NCBI GenBank assembly: GCA_963931055.1
Contig: OZ006987.1
Span: 2,356,001-2,420,000, forward strand
Direction of reading: 5' to 3'
Source: Coprenecus sp949297365
GTDB taxonomy: Bacteria; Bacteroidota; Bacteroidia; Bacteroidales; UBA932
DNA: 64,000 nt
In this document: piece by piece, positions 15,995-24,158 of the stretch
How the letters are laid out: each line of letters starts with the position of its first letter
Position numbering within the stretch: position 1 is the first letter of the stretch
Made by a program: the position numbers and the translations under genes
Notes under the pieces: generated by a model
The model's input: the letters and a program-made list of their open reading frames with translations, nothing else
Databases searched by the model: none
Told to the model about the DNA's origin: nothing

Positions 15995-16011
15995 TCAACA
16001 ACAAACAAAGT

Positions 16012-17328
16012 ATGAAGAAGAACCTTTTAATCCTTATTCTGTCGGCAGTACTTCTGCCAGTGGCCGCATCGGCGCAGAATATCCAGTTCGAGGAGTACGA
16101 CCTTGACAACGGTCTTCATGTGATTCTGTCCCAGAACCACAAGACTCCCAATGTCGTAATCTCCGTAATGTACCATGTGGGTTCCAAGAACGAGGAGCCT
16201 CATCTGACAGGCTTCGCCCATTTCTTCGAGCATCTGATGTTCGAAGGCACCGAGAATATCGGCCGCGGCGAGTATGCCACCTATGTCTCCGAGGCCGGCG
16301 GCTCTTTGAACGCCAACACTTCCAATGACCGTACCTACTATTTCGAGCTGCTGCCCTCAAACCAGCTGGAGCTCGGAATGTGGCTTGAGTCCGAGAGGAT
16401 GCTGCATCCCAAGATCGAGGAGATCGGTGTGAATACACAGAAGGACGTGGTGTGCCAGGAGATGGGCCAGACCCGCGACAACCAGCCCTACGGCACCGTA
16501 TTTACAAAGATCCTGACCAACTCGTTCAAGGTTCACCCCTACAATCACGACGTTCTCGGCTCTGAGGAGCACATCCGCAATGCCTCTATCCAGGATTTCC
16601 AGGATTTCCACGATATGTTCTACAAGCCCAACAACGCTGTGCTGGTAGTTTGCGGAGACTTCGATACCAAGCAGACCAAGGAGTGGATCGAGGAGTACTT
16701 CGGTGACATCCCCGCCGGTACAGTGGAGCCCCGCCGTCCTGATCCCAATATGGAGCCCAGGCGTACTGAGCCCATCAAGGACACCGTCTATGACAATATC
16801 CAGATGCCCATGCTGATCGAGGTTTATCCTTCTCCCGCATACGGTACCGATGACTATTATGCAATGACCGTGTTCAACTCTATCCTTTCAGCCGGTAACT
16901 CAGCCCGTCTGCAGAAGCAGATTGTGGACACCAAGAAGACCGGTCTGATGGCTGCAGGCGGCGTGATGCCTTTCGAGCATCCGGGTGTGTTCATGATCCA
17001 GGGTATCCCCAACGGCGTGGATCTTTCTGTCCTGGAAGCTGATATAGACGCTGAGGTTTACGGCCTGCTTGAGAACGGCATGACCGATGAGGAATTCCAG
17101 AAGGTGATGAATATGGTGGAGATGAGCGAGGCTACCTCCAACACCACTATTGAAGGTGTTGCCGAGAGTCTGGCTACAGCCTATACCTATCTCAAGAACA
17201 CCAATTCCGTCAATGAGACCATGGAGCAGTACTCCAAGCTGACCAAGGAGAAAGTCCTTGAGGTCGCCAAGAAATACATTGACCCCACCCAGAAGATATC
17301 CATCTACTATCTTCCCAAACAGAACTAA
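16012..17328 (+). CDS. M16 family zinc peptidase (active subunit)
   Basis: 438 residues with a signal peptide (residues 1-21, ending ASAQ). Contains the inverted zinc motif HFFEH (His70, Glu73, His74) in TGFAHFFEHLMFEGTENIG, and the downstream acidic segment LESERM that supplies the third ligand. C-terminal half is the second M16 domain (PMLIEVYPSPAYGTDDYYAMTVFNSILSAG). Likely periplasmic peptide degradation, analogous to mitochondrial processing peptidase beta. The next gene, nine bases later, is an M16 relative without the zinc motif, so the two probably form a heterodimer. Codon use is strongly biased, suggesting good expression. Confidence 0.93.
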   Translation: MKKNLLILILSAVLLPVAASAQNIQFEEYDLDNGLHVILSQNHKTPNVVISVMYHVGSKNEEPHLTGFAHFFEHLMFEGTENIGRGEYATYVSEAGGSLNANTSNDRTYYFELLPSNQLELGMWLESERMLHPKIEEIGVNTQKDVVCQEMGQTRDNQPYGTVFTKILTNSFKVHPYNHDVLGSEEHIRNASIQDFQDFHDMFYKPNNAVLVVCGDFDTKQTKEWIEEYFGDIPAGTVEPRRPDPNMEPRRTEPIKDTVYDNIQMPMLIEVYPSPAYGTDDYYAMTVFNSILSAGNSARLQKQIVDTKKTGLMAAGGVMPFEHPGVFMIQGIPNGVDLSVLEADIDAEVYGLLENGMTDEEFQKVMNMVEMSEATSNTTIEGVAESLATAYTYLKNTNSVNETMEQYSKLTKEKVLEVAKKYIDPTQKISIYYLPKQN

Positions 17329-17349
17329 TTTTAAGACATGTACAACGAT

Positions 17350-19416
17350 ATGAAAAAGATACTTACACTTACATTGACGGCCGCCCTGCTGTCCCTCTTC
17401 CAGCTGAGCGCGCAGATAGACAGAAGCAAGGCTCCCGAAGCCGGCCCCGCTCCAGTGGTTCAGCTCGGTGACTTCGAGAAATTCACTCTGGACAACGGTC
17501 TCCGCGTCATCCTCGTGGAGGACCATGACCGTCCTGTCGTCAACTTCAATATCAATTTTATAGTAGATCCGTATGTGGAAGGGGAGAAGGCAGGCGAGTC
17601 CTCTTTCTTCGGTGACCTCTGGGGCAGGGGAACAGTGAACCGTACTGCCGACCAGCTCAACAACGAGGTGGATTTTCTCGGCGCCACATTCCGTACAGGC
17701 TCCCGCTCCATCGGTTTCATGACCCTTACCAAGTACACTGACAAGATGATGGACATCCTCACAGATGTGCTCTACAACCCCACATTCCCTCAGGAAGAGC
17801 TGGACAAGATTAAGGACCAGGCTCTCGGCGGACTCCAGATGTCCCGTACATCTCCGGGTGCCATTCTGAGCAATATCATGACCGCGACGGTATATCCTGA
17901 AGGACATGCTTACAGCGACATCATGACTGAGGCTACAGTAGAAGCTATCACGACAGATGACTGCCGCGAGTACTACGAGAACTACATCATTCCCAACAGC
18001 GCGATTGTCATCATTGTCGGTGACATGAATCTAGAGCAGGCCAAGGCTATCTGCGAGAAATATCTCAGCGAGTGGGAGAAGGGCGAGATTCTCACCCATG
18101 AGGACCCCGCAGTCAACCGTCCCGAGGGTATTCAGGTAGTATTCTCTCCCAAGGACGGCGCAGTGCAGTCCACGATCGAGATGATGGCTCCCATTACCCT
18201 TACTCCTGACTCAGAGGACCGTATGGCCCTGAGTATTGCCAATGCCATCTATGGCGGAGGCGGATTTGACGCCAAGTTGTTCCGCAACCTCCGTGAGACT
18301 CACGGATATACCTACGGAGTCTACTCCAGCGTAAGCTCAGATGAGATATCAGGTTCGTTCAGCGCCGGCGGCGATGTCAACGGCAACGCTACCGACAGTT
18401 CCTTCGTACAGATGCGCATTGAACTGCAGAACATGATGGACGGAGACTATACTGAGGATGATCTGGAGAAGTTCAAGACCATGTATGCCGGAGACTTCTC
18501 CCGTTCGCTGGAATCTTCAGGAACCATCGCCAGCTTCGCTTACTCGGTTGAGCGTTACGGTCTGCCCGATGACTACTACGCTACTTATCTTCAGAGACTG
18601 GATGCCCTGACACTCGACGATATCCGTGCCGTGGTGGCCAAGTACTTCGACCCCGACAATATGTACTGGTTCTGCGTTGGAGATCCTTCCGTACTGCCCG
18701 CTCTGGCCCAGTATGACTCTGACGGAGTGGTAGTGGAGCTCGACTTCGAGGGCAAGCCCATCGAACGCAAGGAGGTTGCAGCCGACGTGACAGTCCAGAC
18801 CGTGTTCGACAACTATTTCAACTATCTCGGAGGCCGTGAGCTTATCGACGGCATCAAGGACATAACCGTGCAGACAGACATGACTGTTCAGGGGATGACC
18901 ATTTCCAATACCGTTAAGATGATTCCTGCCGAGAAGGCTTTCTCGCAGACACAGTCCATGGGCGGTCAGGTGATGTCATCTATGAAGCTTGTGAACGGTA
19001 CCCTGACAGTGGGCTCTCCTATGGGCGGAACTCAGGAACTGACTGATCCGGCTCAGATTGCAACCGTGGTCAGCGAGAGCGACCTGTATCCTTACCCTGA
19101 GATGCTCGGCACTGACGGCTATGAGCTGACAGGTATCGAGGCCGTGGACGGACGCGATGCATATAAGGTAAAGAGTACAGATGCTGCCGGCACTGTGACT
19201 GTAGATTATTACGATGTCGAGACCGGAGCCAAGGTAAAGACTGTAGAATCAGCTATGGGCCAGTCAGCCGAAACCTATTATGTAGAGTACATGACGACCA
19301 AATATGGTGTCAAGTATCCTTCGGTCATGAAGATGGCCGTACCTCAGATGGGTGAGATGGAGGTCAAGGTCGTAAATGTCAAGATCAACTCCAAGCTCAA
19401 AGCCAAGAAGCTCTAG
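17350..19416 (+). CDS. M16-like non-catalytic subunit with C-terminal beta domain
   Basis: 688 residues from ATG 17350 (17338 also in frame); the KK and hydrophobic run after 17350 make a proper signal peptide. Residues about 30-470 are two M16 domains, but the zinc site position reads SSFFGDLWGRGTVN instead of HxxEH, so it cannot bind zinc in the usual way. It keeps the glycine-rich YGGGGFDAKLFRNLRETHGYTYGVYSS of the non-catalytic subunit. Residues about 480-688 add a separate beta-rich region (GGRELIDGIKDITVQTDMTVQG...) reminiscent of outer-membrane lipoprotein-sorting (LolA-like) folds. Partner of the preceding peptidase by position. Confidence 0.88.
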   Translation: MKKILTLTLTAALLSLFQLSAQIDRSKAPEAGPAPVVQLGDFEKFTLDNGLRVILVEDHDRPVVNFNINFIVDPYVEGEKAGESSFFGDLWGRGTVNRTADQLNNEVDFLGATFRTGSRSIGFMTLTKYTDKMMDILTDVLYNPTFPQEELDKIKDQALGGLQMSRTSPGAILSNIMTATVYPEGHAYSDIMTEATVEAITTDDCREYYENYIIPNSAIVIIVGDMNLEQAKAICEKYLSEWEKGEILTHEDPAVNRPEGIQVVFSPKDGAVQSTIEMMAPITLTPDSEDRMALSIANAIYGGGGFDAKLFRNLRETHGYTYGVYSSVSSDEISGSFSAGGDVNGNATDSSFVQMRIELQNMMDGDYTEDDLEKFKTMYAGDFSRSLESSGTIASFAYSVERYGLPDDYYATYLQRLDALTLDDIRAVVAKYFDPDNMYWFCVGDPSVLPALAQYDSDGVVVELDFEGKPIERKEVAADVTVQTVFDNYFNYLGGRELIDGIKDITVQTDMTVQGMTISNTVKMIPAEKAFSQTQSMGGQVMSSMKLVNGTLTVGSPMGGTQELTDPAQIATVVSESDLYPYPEMLGTDGYELTGIEAVDGRDAYKVKSTDAAGTVTVDYYDVETGAKVKTVESAMGQSAETYYVEYMTTKYGVKYPSVMKMAVPQMGEMEVKVVNVKINSKLKAKKL

Positions 19417-19444
19417 TCCCGTCTCTTTGAACGGATATGAAAGA

Positions 19445-19471
19445 GGTCATCGGTCCGCCGATGGCCTTTTT
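19445..19471 (+). terminator. Rho-independent terminator after the M16 pair
   Basis: GGTCATCGG (19445-19453), loop TCCG, CCGATGGCC (19458-19466), then five T. Nine-pair stem with one G-T pair. Ends the M16 operon 29 bp after its stop. Confidence 0.85.
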
Positions 19472-19497
19472 CTTTACAGATATTGGGATAAATGGTT

Positions 19498-19505
19498 TAA
19501 ATTTG
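19498..19505 (+). promoter_or_regulatory. Promoter -7 box for the SDR gene
   Basis: TAAATTTG fits TAnnTTTG, about 20 bp before the start codon and just after the terminator. Confidence 0.55.
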
Positions 19506-19525
19506 CGTATAAAATCAATGCAATG

Positions 19526-20275
19526 ATGAATGTGATAGTCATAGGAGCCACATCGGGTATAGGCCGGGCAGTGGCGGAGATATATCTGGCCCAGGGACAT
19601 AGGGTGGGAGTTACCGGCAGGCGTACTGCCTTGCTGGAGGAGTTTGCCTCGGCGGCACCTGCTGGCAGGGCCTTTACAAGGACATTCGACGTGTCGTCCG
19701 GGGATGCCGCCGCTCAGCTGGCCGCTCTCGTGGAGGAGATGGGCGGAGTGGATATCTGCCTGTATTCGTCAGGTTTCGGGCACACCAATACGGCTCTGGA
19801 ACCGTCTCTGGAGCTGGGGCAGGTGGAAGTCAATGCGGGAGGATTTGTCCGCTGCGCCGTGTGGCTGTTCAACTACTGGGCCGGAAACGGACTTAAGGGA
19901 CACCTGGCCGTGCTCTCGTCCGTGGCTTCAATACTGCCGCTGGGAGTGTGTCCGGCATACTCGGCCACCAAGGAGTTCGATGCTTTTTATACGAAAGCTC
20001 TCAGGCAGTTGGCCGTAATCCGGAAAGCCGATATAGGGTTCACAGTCATCAAGCCGGGCTTTGTGGATACTGATTTCATACACGGGCGGCATTTCCCCAT
20101 GACTATACGCAGGGAAGATGCCGCCGCTAAGATAGTACGTGCGATAAGACGCAAGAAAAAAACAGCGGTGATAGACGGACGCTGGGCCGCGCTGGGCCTG
20201 CTGATGCGTCTTGTTCCGTCTCCGCTGTGGAACTGGGGAGGCCGTTTTTTCAGGCCTTACCAGGACATGTTCTAG
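19526..20275 (+). CDS. Short-chain dehydrogenase/reductase (classical SDR)
   Basis: About 249 residues; I start at 19526 (19523 is also ATG) because the Rossmann loop IGATSGIGRAVAE follows immediately and a promoter sits 20 bp upstream; the longer frame from 19376 overlaps the previous gene. Classical SDR landmarks: GATSGIG (TGxxxGxG type), AVLSSVASILPLGVCPAYSATKEF containing the catalytic Ser and YxxxK, then VIKPGFVDTDF. NAD(P)H-dependent oxidoreductase with unknown substrate. Transcribed alone and convergent with the PUR gene. Confidence 0.88.
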   Translation: MNVIVIGATSGIGRAVAEIYLAQGHRVGVTGRRTALLEEFASAAPAGRAFTRTFDVSSGDAAAQLAALVEEMGGVDICLYSSGFGHTNTALEPSLELGQVEVNAGGFVRCAVWLFNYWAGNGLKGHLAVLSSVASILPLGVCPAYSATKEFDAFYTKALRQLAVIRKADIGFTVIKPGFVDTDFIHGRHFPMTIRREDAAAKIVRAIRRKKKTAVIDGRWAALGLLMRLVPSPLWNWGGRFFRPYQDMF

Positions 20276-20283
20276 TGCCGGGG

Positions 20284-20652
20284 CTAAAGCTCCTCGAAAT
20301 TCACATCCGAGAACTGATCACCCTCCTCTCTTTCTCTGGGAATGTGTCTGTCCTCCTCCGTGCGCTCCACGACAGGGCATCTCTCCTTGATGTAGGCTAT
20401 GACCTCCTCAAGTCCCTGCGAGAACTTCTCGAAGTCTTCCTTGTACAGGAAAATCTTATGTTTGTCGTATGCGAAGCGTCCGTCCTTTTCGATCCTTCTC
20501 TTGCTCTCGGTGATAGTGAGATAGTAATCATTGCCCTTGGTGGCTTTTACGTCAAAAAAGTATGTCCTTTTTCCAGCGCGGACAGGCTTCGAGTACACAT
20601 CGTCGCCGCTGCGCTCCATGGCAGCTGAGTTATCAATATCCTCTGAATACAT
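20284..20652 (-). CDS. PUR-alpha-like nucleic-acid-binding protein (DUF3276)
   Basis: 122 residues. The central part DVYSKPVRAGKRTYFFDVKATKGNDYYLTITESKRR is the PUR repeat of Bacteroidetes/Spirochaete DUF3276 proteins, which bind single-stranded DNA or RNA (BpuR in Borrelia is the studied relative). The C-terminus is acidic and probably disordered. A single-gene transcript from a TATATTTG box at 20680-20687 on the minus strand. Confidence 0.88.
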   Translation of the reverse strand: MYSEDIDNSAAMERSGDDVYSKPVRAGKRTYFFDVKATKGNDYYLTITESKRRIEKDGRFAYDKHKIFLYKEDFEKFSQGLEEVIAYIKERCPVVERTEEDRHIPREREEGDQFSDVNFEEL

Positions 20653-20679
20653 TTTTATTAAATTTTACAAAATTTGTTA

Positions 20680-20687
20680 CAAATATA
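20680..20687 (-). promoter_or_regulatory. Promoter -7 box for the PUR gene
   Basis: TATATTTG on the minus strand, 27 bp upstream of the ATG at 20652; divergent from the nusB promoter. Confidence 0.6.
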
Positions 20688-20709
20688 GAGTTTTTTCTCA
20701 TGTTCAAGT

Positions 20710-20717
20710 TATATTTG
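20710..20717 (+). promoter_or_regulatory. Promoter -7 box for nusB
   Basis: TATATTTG, 22 bp upstream of the nusB ATG at 20740. Confidence 0.6.
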
Positions 20718-20739
20718 CAAAATGTTTTAAAAATAATGT

Positions 20740-21690
20740 ATGATAAACCGTCGTCTGATAAGGATAAAAGTCTTTAAAGTTCTTTACAGTATGGTAGCTT
20801 CCGGCTCTGATTCTCTGGTAGAAGCCGAGAAGGCTCTCAAGTATTCGTGCGATAAGACACTGCACCTTTATTATTTTATACTCAATGCGGCGGTCGCTCT
20901 CGGCAATGCCGCTGAGGCCAGGATTCAGACCGGCCTCAAGAAGTTCAATCCCACTCCCGAGGAACGCAACCCCAACCGTAAGTTCGCTGACAACCAAGTA
21001 TCGGCCTGGCTCAGGCAGAATGAGCGTTTCACGAAATACTGCGAGGATCACGGACTCGTGTGGACTGAGGATCTGGCCTTGGTGATAAGGAAGATCCTGA
21101 CGGCCTTGTCAGGGAAGGACTATTTCAAGGAGTACATGGCCTCGGAGACGCGGTCGATGGCGGAGGACTGTGACCTGTTTGTCAGGATATTCTCCGACCC
21201 GGAGCTCTTTGAGGACAATGAGGAGCTGGAGTCGTTCCTGGAGGACATGTCGCTTTTCTGGATAGACGATCTCGGCTATGTGCTCGGAGTGATAGTGCGC
21301 AATCTTGAGACGTTGAAAAAGCGCGGGGAGATGCCGTTCCCGGATGTGTTCCTGAAGGATGACGACCGGGAGTTCGCCTATGAGCTGCTCAGGGCCGCGG
21401 TGACGGGCTACCATAAGTACATGGATATAGTGGTGGCCAATACCAGCAACTGGGATCCCGACAGGGTGGTCATCACCGACCTTACGCTCATAGTGCAGGG
21501 AGTGGCCGAGGCCGTGCGGTTCTCCAACATCCCCCTGAAAGTCACGATTAACGAGTACGTGGATATCTCCAAGTTCTACAGTACCGCCAACAGCCGCGTC
21601 TTTGTCAACGGCCTTCTGGACAGGATTCTGCGCAAGATGGTGGATACGGGAGAAATCGTAAAGACGGGCCGCGGTCTCATAGAAAGTTAG
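20740..21690 (+). CDS. nusB: Transcription antitermination factor NusB
   Basis: 316 residues, about twice the E. coli length, as is usual in Bacteroidetes, where an N-terminal helical extension precedes the NusB fold. It starts MINRRLIRIKVFKVLYSMVASG, the family's opening helix (R-x-x-A/I-hhLYxx). The C-terminal NusB core runs from about residue 190: FAYELLRAAVTGYHKYMDIV, NWDPDRVVITDLTLIVQGVAEAVRF, then INEYVDISKFYSTANSRVFVNGLLDRIL. Binds boxA RNA with S10 in rRNA antitermination complexes. Followed at 50 bp by yajC, a common order in the phylum. Confidence 0.92.
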   Translation: MINRRLIRIKVFKVLYSMVASGSDSLVEAEKALKYSCDKTLHLYYFILNAAVALGNAAEARIQTGLKKFNPTPEERNPNRKFADNQVSAWLRQNERFTKYCEDHGLVWTEDLALVIRKILTALSGKDYFKEYMASETRSMAEDCDLFVRIFSDPELFEDNEELESFLEDMSLFWIDDLGYVLGVIVRNLETLKKRGEMPFPDVFLKDDDREFAYELLRAAVTGYHKYMDIVVANTSNWDPDRVVITDLTLIVQGVAEAVRFSNIPLKVTINEYVDISKFYSTANSRVFVNGLLDRILRKMVDTGEIVKTGRGLIES

Positions 21691-21700
21691 AAATTCTTAC

Positions 21701-21708
21701 TATATTTG
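21701..21708 (+). promoter_or_regulatory. Promoter -7 box for yajC operon
   Basis: TATATTTG, 33 bp before the yajC ATG; probably starts a long transcript that runs through at least rimO because the following gaps are short. Confidence 0.6.
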
Positions 21709-21741
21709 TTTCATATTTCAATTTAAATTAGCGACAAGAAA

Positions 21742-22077
21742 ATGAATCTTATCACATTTTTACTTCAGACGCAGGCCCAGCCTGCCGCTCAGCAGGGCTC
21801 TTTCTGGCAGCAGTATTCGTTTGTAATAATGATGGTTCTCATCATCGTGGTGATGTATTTCTTCATGGTGAGACCTCAGCAGAAAAAGCAGAAAGAGATA
21901 GTCAAGTGGAGAGAATCCCTGAAGAAGGGCGACAAGATCGTTACAGTGGGCGGTATCTACGGTACGATAGCCGAGGTGAAGGACACTTTCCTTCTTGTGG
22001 AGGTGGACAACAACGTCAAGCTACGTGTTGACAAGACTTCTGTGGTGAAGGATATAACTGACGCTCAGAACAAATAG
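21742..22077 (+). CDS. yajC: Preprotein translocase subunit YajC
   Basis: 111 residues with one membrane helix (YSFVIMMVLIIVVMYFFMV, about 26-44) directly followed by RPQQKKQKE, the YajC signature, and a small cytoplasmic domain (GDKIVTVGGIYGTIAEV). Accessory to SecDF at the Sec translocon. Confidence 0.95.
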   Translation: MNLITFLLQTQAQPAAQQGSFWQQYSFVIMMVLIIVVMYFFMVRPQQKKQKEIVKWRESLKKGDKIVTVGGIYGTIAEVKDTFLLVEVDNNVKLRVDKTSVVKDITDAQNK

Positions 22078-22089
22078 TCCTGTCAGAAG

Positions 22090-23091
22090 ATGGCTTTGGA
22101 AAACGGGATATCAGGCGGTGAGAAAGAAAGCGGATGGAAGGACAGGAAAGAGTGGCTGATGCTGCTCCTTTCTCTCCTTCTGGCTTTTATCGTGTGGCTG
22201 ATACACAGTCTGTCGCTGCAGTATTCCGTTTTTCTGGAGTACAACGTGGAGCTCAACTCCACGCTCCAGGGCAGGGCGCGCAGCTCTGTCTCCAAGGATG
22301 TCTTGATAGTCCGGGGAAAGTCTGACGGCTACTATATCCTCAAGCAGAGGATCGGCAGGCGCAAGACGCTGCAGGTGTCGGCGTCTCAGGACAATCTCAG
22401 ACATCGTGACGGGGATGATTTCTATGTGCTCAGCGAGAGTATAAAGAGCAATATAGTCGAGGCTCTGGGCGGAAGTGTGGACCTGGAGTTCATCGTCACG
22501 GATTCGCTGGATTTCACTTTCCCGAGGATTACCAGCAAGAGGGTGCCTGTGGTGCCTCGCTCGTCCGTGACTTTCAGACCGCAGTATATGCCCCTGGGGA
22601 ACATGGCCATCCGTCCGGACAGTGTGGATATATACGGTGATGCGCGGCTGCTGGAGACAGTGGATTCCGTGTTTACCGAGACCATCTCGGAGAAAGGCGT
22701 GGACGGCCCTATTCAGGGTATATGCGATATAGTCCCGATCCGCCGCGTCAGCTATTCCGAAAGCGCCGTGTATTACTCCATGAATGTGGTGCGCTATACG
22801 GAGGAGTCCCTGACAGTGCCGGTGACGGTGACCGGGGTGCCTGAGGACAAGGATCTGATAGTCCTGCCGTCTACAGTCACTCTTACGTTCAGGAGGGTGT
22901 TCAGCTCGCTCCGTTACCAGCCTGAGGACTTTGTGCTGGCTGTGGATTATGCCGATTTCGTCAGGACTATAGATTCGGAGCTGGTGCCCGAACTGGTGTA
23001 CAAGCCGGACGGAGTGACATCGTGGGAGATTGTACCCAGATATGTGGACTGCATATTGCTGGACCGGGGCAGTGACGGGACTGAACTATGA
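22090..23091 (+). CDS. YbbR-like domain membrane protein (CdaR-like)
   Basis: 333 residues. A short basic N-terminus, one membrane helix (LMLLLSLLLAFIVWLIHSL, about 20-38), then extracytoplasmic YbbR-type repeats marked by alternating valine-rich strands such as RVPVVPRSSVTFRPQY, PDSVDIYGDARLLETVDSVFTE and VPVTVTGVPEDKDLIVLPSTVTLTF. In Firmicutes the related CdaR regulates the diadenylate cyclase CdaA; no cyclase gene is in this window. The stop overlaps coaE by 4 bp. Confidence 0.8.
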   Translation: MALENGISGGEKESGWKDRKEWLMLLLSLLLAFIVWLIHSLSLQYSVFLEYNVELNSTLQGRARSSVSKDVLIVRGKSDGYYILKQRIGRRKTLQVSASQDNLRHRDGDDFYVLSESIKSNIVEALGGSVDLEFIVTDSLDFTFPRITSKRVPVVPRSSVTFRPQYMPLGNMAIRPDSVDIYGDARLLETVDSVFTETISEKGVDGPIQGICDIVPIRRVSYSESAVYYSMNVVRYTEESLTVPVTVTGVPEDKDLIVLPSTVTLTFRRVFSSLRYQPEDFVLAVDYADFVRTIDSELVPELVYKPDGVTSWEIVPRYVDCILLDRGSDGTEL

Positions 23092-23678
23092 GGACCCTTG
23101 CAGTGACAGGAGGTATAGGCAGCGGCAAGAGCTACGTGGTACGGATGTTCGCCGCTCTGGGAATTCCGGTCTATGATGCGGATTCGAGGACCAAGCGGCT
23201 TTACGACGAAGACCGTGGACTGCTCTCTGCCCTGCAGGAACTTCTGGGGCCTGACCTTGTAAAGGATGGCCGTCTGGACAGGCAGTATATGGCCGGCAGG
23301 ATATTCTCGGACAGATGTCTGCTGGAGAAGGTGGAGGCACTGGTGTTTCCGGAAGTCATTGCGGATTTCAGGACATGGAAAGAGAGGGTGGTAGATGCCC
23401 CCTTTGCCATCATGGAGTCCGCCATCTATCTGGAGAAACCTGCCCTTGCCGGTGTGGCTGATAAGGTGCTGACGGTCCTGTGCCCGGAAGAGATAAGGAT
23501 CGGACGGGTAATGGCCCGCTCCGGCATGTCCAGGGAGCAGGTTCTGGCCCGGATGGCCAATCAGTGGAGCGATGAGCGCAGGACGGCGGCTTCGGATTAT
23601 GTGATAGTCTCCGATTTCAGGCATCCGCTTCTGCCGCAGGTGGAAAGTGTATATATTGACATGAAAGACAACAGTTAA
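23088..23678 (+). CDS. coaE: Dephospho-CoA kinase
   Basis: 196 residues, normal length. P-loop GGIGSGKS (8-15), YDADSRTKRLY for the substrate Asp, and the LID/CoA region VLCPEEIRIGRVMARSGMSREQVLARMANQ. Catalyses the last step of CoA synthesis. Start codon ATGA overlaps the end of the YbbR gene. Confidence 0.95.
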   Translation: MRTLAVTGGIGSGKSYVVRMFAALGIPVYDADSRTKRLYDEDRGLLSALQELLGPDLVKDGRLDRQYMAGRIFSDRCLLEKVEALVFPEVIADFRTWKERVVDAPFAIMESAIYLEKPALAGVADKVLTVLCPEEIRIGRVMARSGMSREQVLARMANQWSDERRTAASDYVIVSDFRHPLLPQVESVYIDMKDNS

Positions 23679-23702
23679 TGGATATTGTTAATAATTAAAG
23701 AC

Positions 23703-24155
23703 ATGAAAACAGATTTACAGAAAATACTGGCAATTACAGGCGAACAGGGCCTGTTTACCTATGTGTCACAGGCCAGGAACGGTATGATCGCCGAGTCCAT
23801 GCTTACGGGCCGCCGCAGTGTGTTCGGCCCTCACGCCAAGGTGTCATCCCTTTCGGATATCTCCATCTATACCGAGGACGGAGAGACCCCCTTGAAGGAA
23901 GTGCTTCTGAAGATGAAGGATGTGCTCGGTGAGGCTGATGCTCCGGATGCCAAGTCAGATTCCAAGGTCATCAAGGAGTTCTTCGACAAGGCTCTGCCCG
24001 GATACGACGCCGACCGTTTCTATGTGTCGCACATGAAGAAAGTGGTCACATGGTACAATCTCCTGAAGAAATACGCCTCTCTGGATTTTGAGGAGCCCGC
24101 TGAGGAAGAAGGACAGCAGGCTGAGGGCGGAGAGGAACCCAAGGAGGAGAAATAG
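23703..24155 (+). CDS. DUF5606 family protein
   Basis: 150 residues from ATG 23703; an upstream TTG-initiated frame at 23685 is less likely. MKTDLQKILAITGEQGLFTYVSQARNGMIAESMLTGRR is the hallmark of the small Bacteroidetes DUF5606 family, with a glutamate-rich tail (EEPAEEEGQQAEGGEEPKEEK region) that is likely disordered. Function unknown. Lies between coaE and rimO. Confidence 0.85.
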   Translation: MKTDLQKILAITGEQGLFTYVSQARNGMIAESMLTGRRSVFGPHAKVSSLSDISIYTEDGETPLKEVLLKMKDVLGEADAPDAKSDSKVIKEFFDKALPGYDADRFYVSHMKKVVTWYNLLKKYASLDFEEPAEEEGQQAEGGEEPKEEK

Positions 24156-24158
24156 CTT

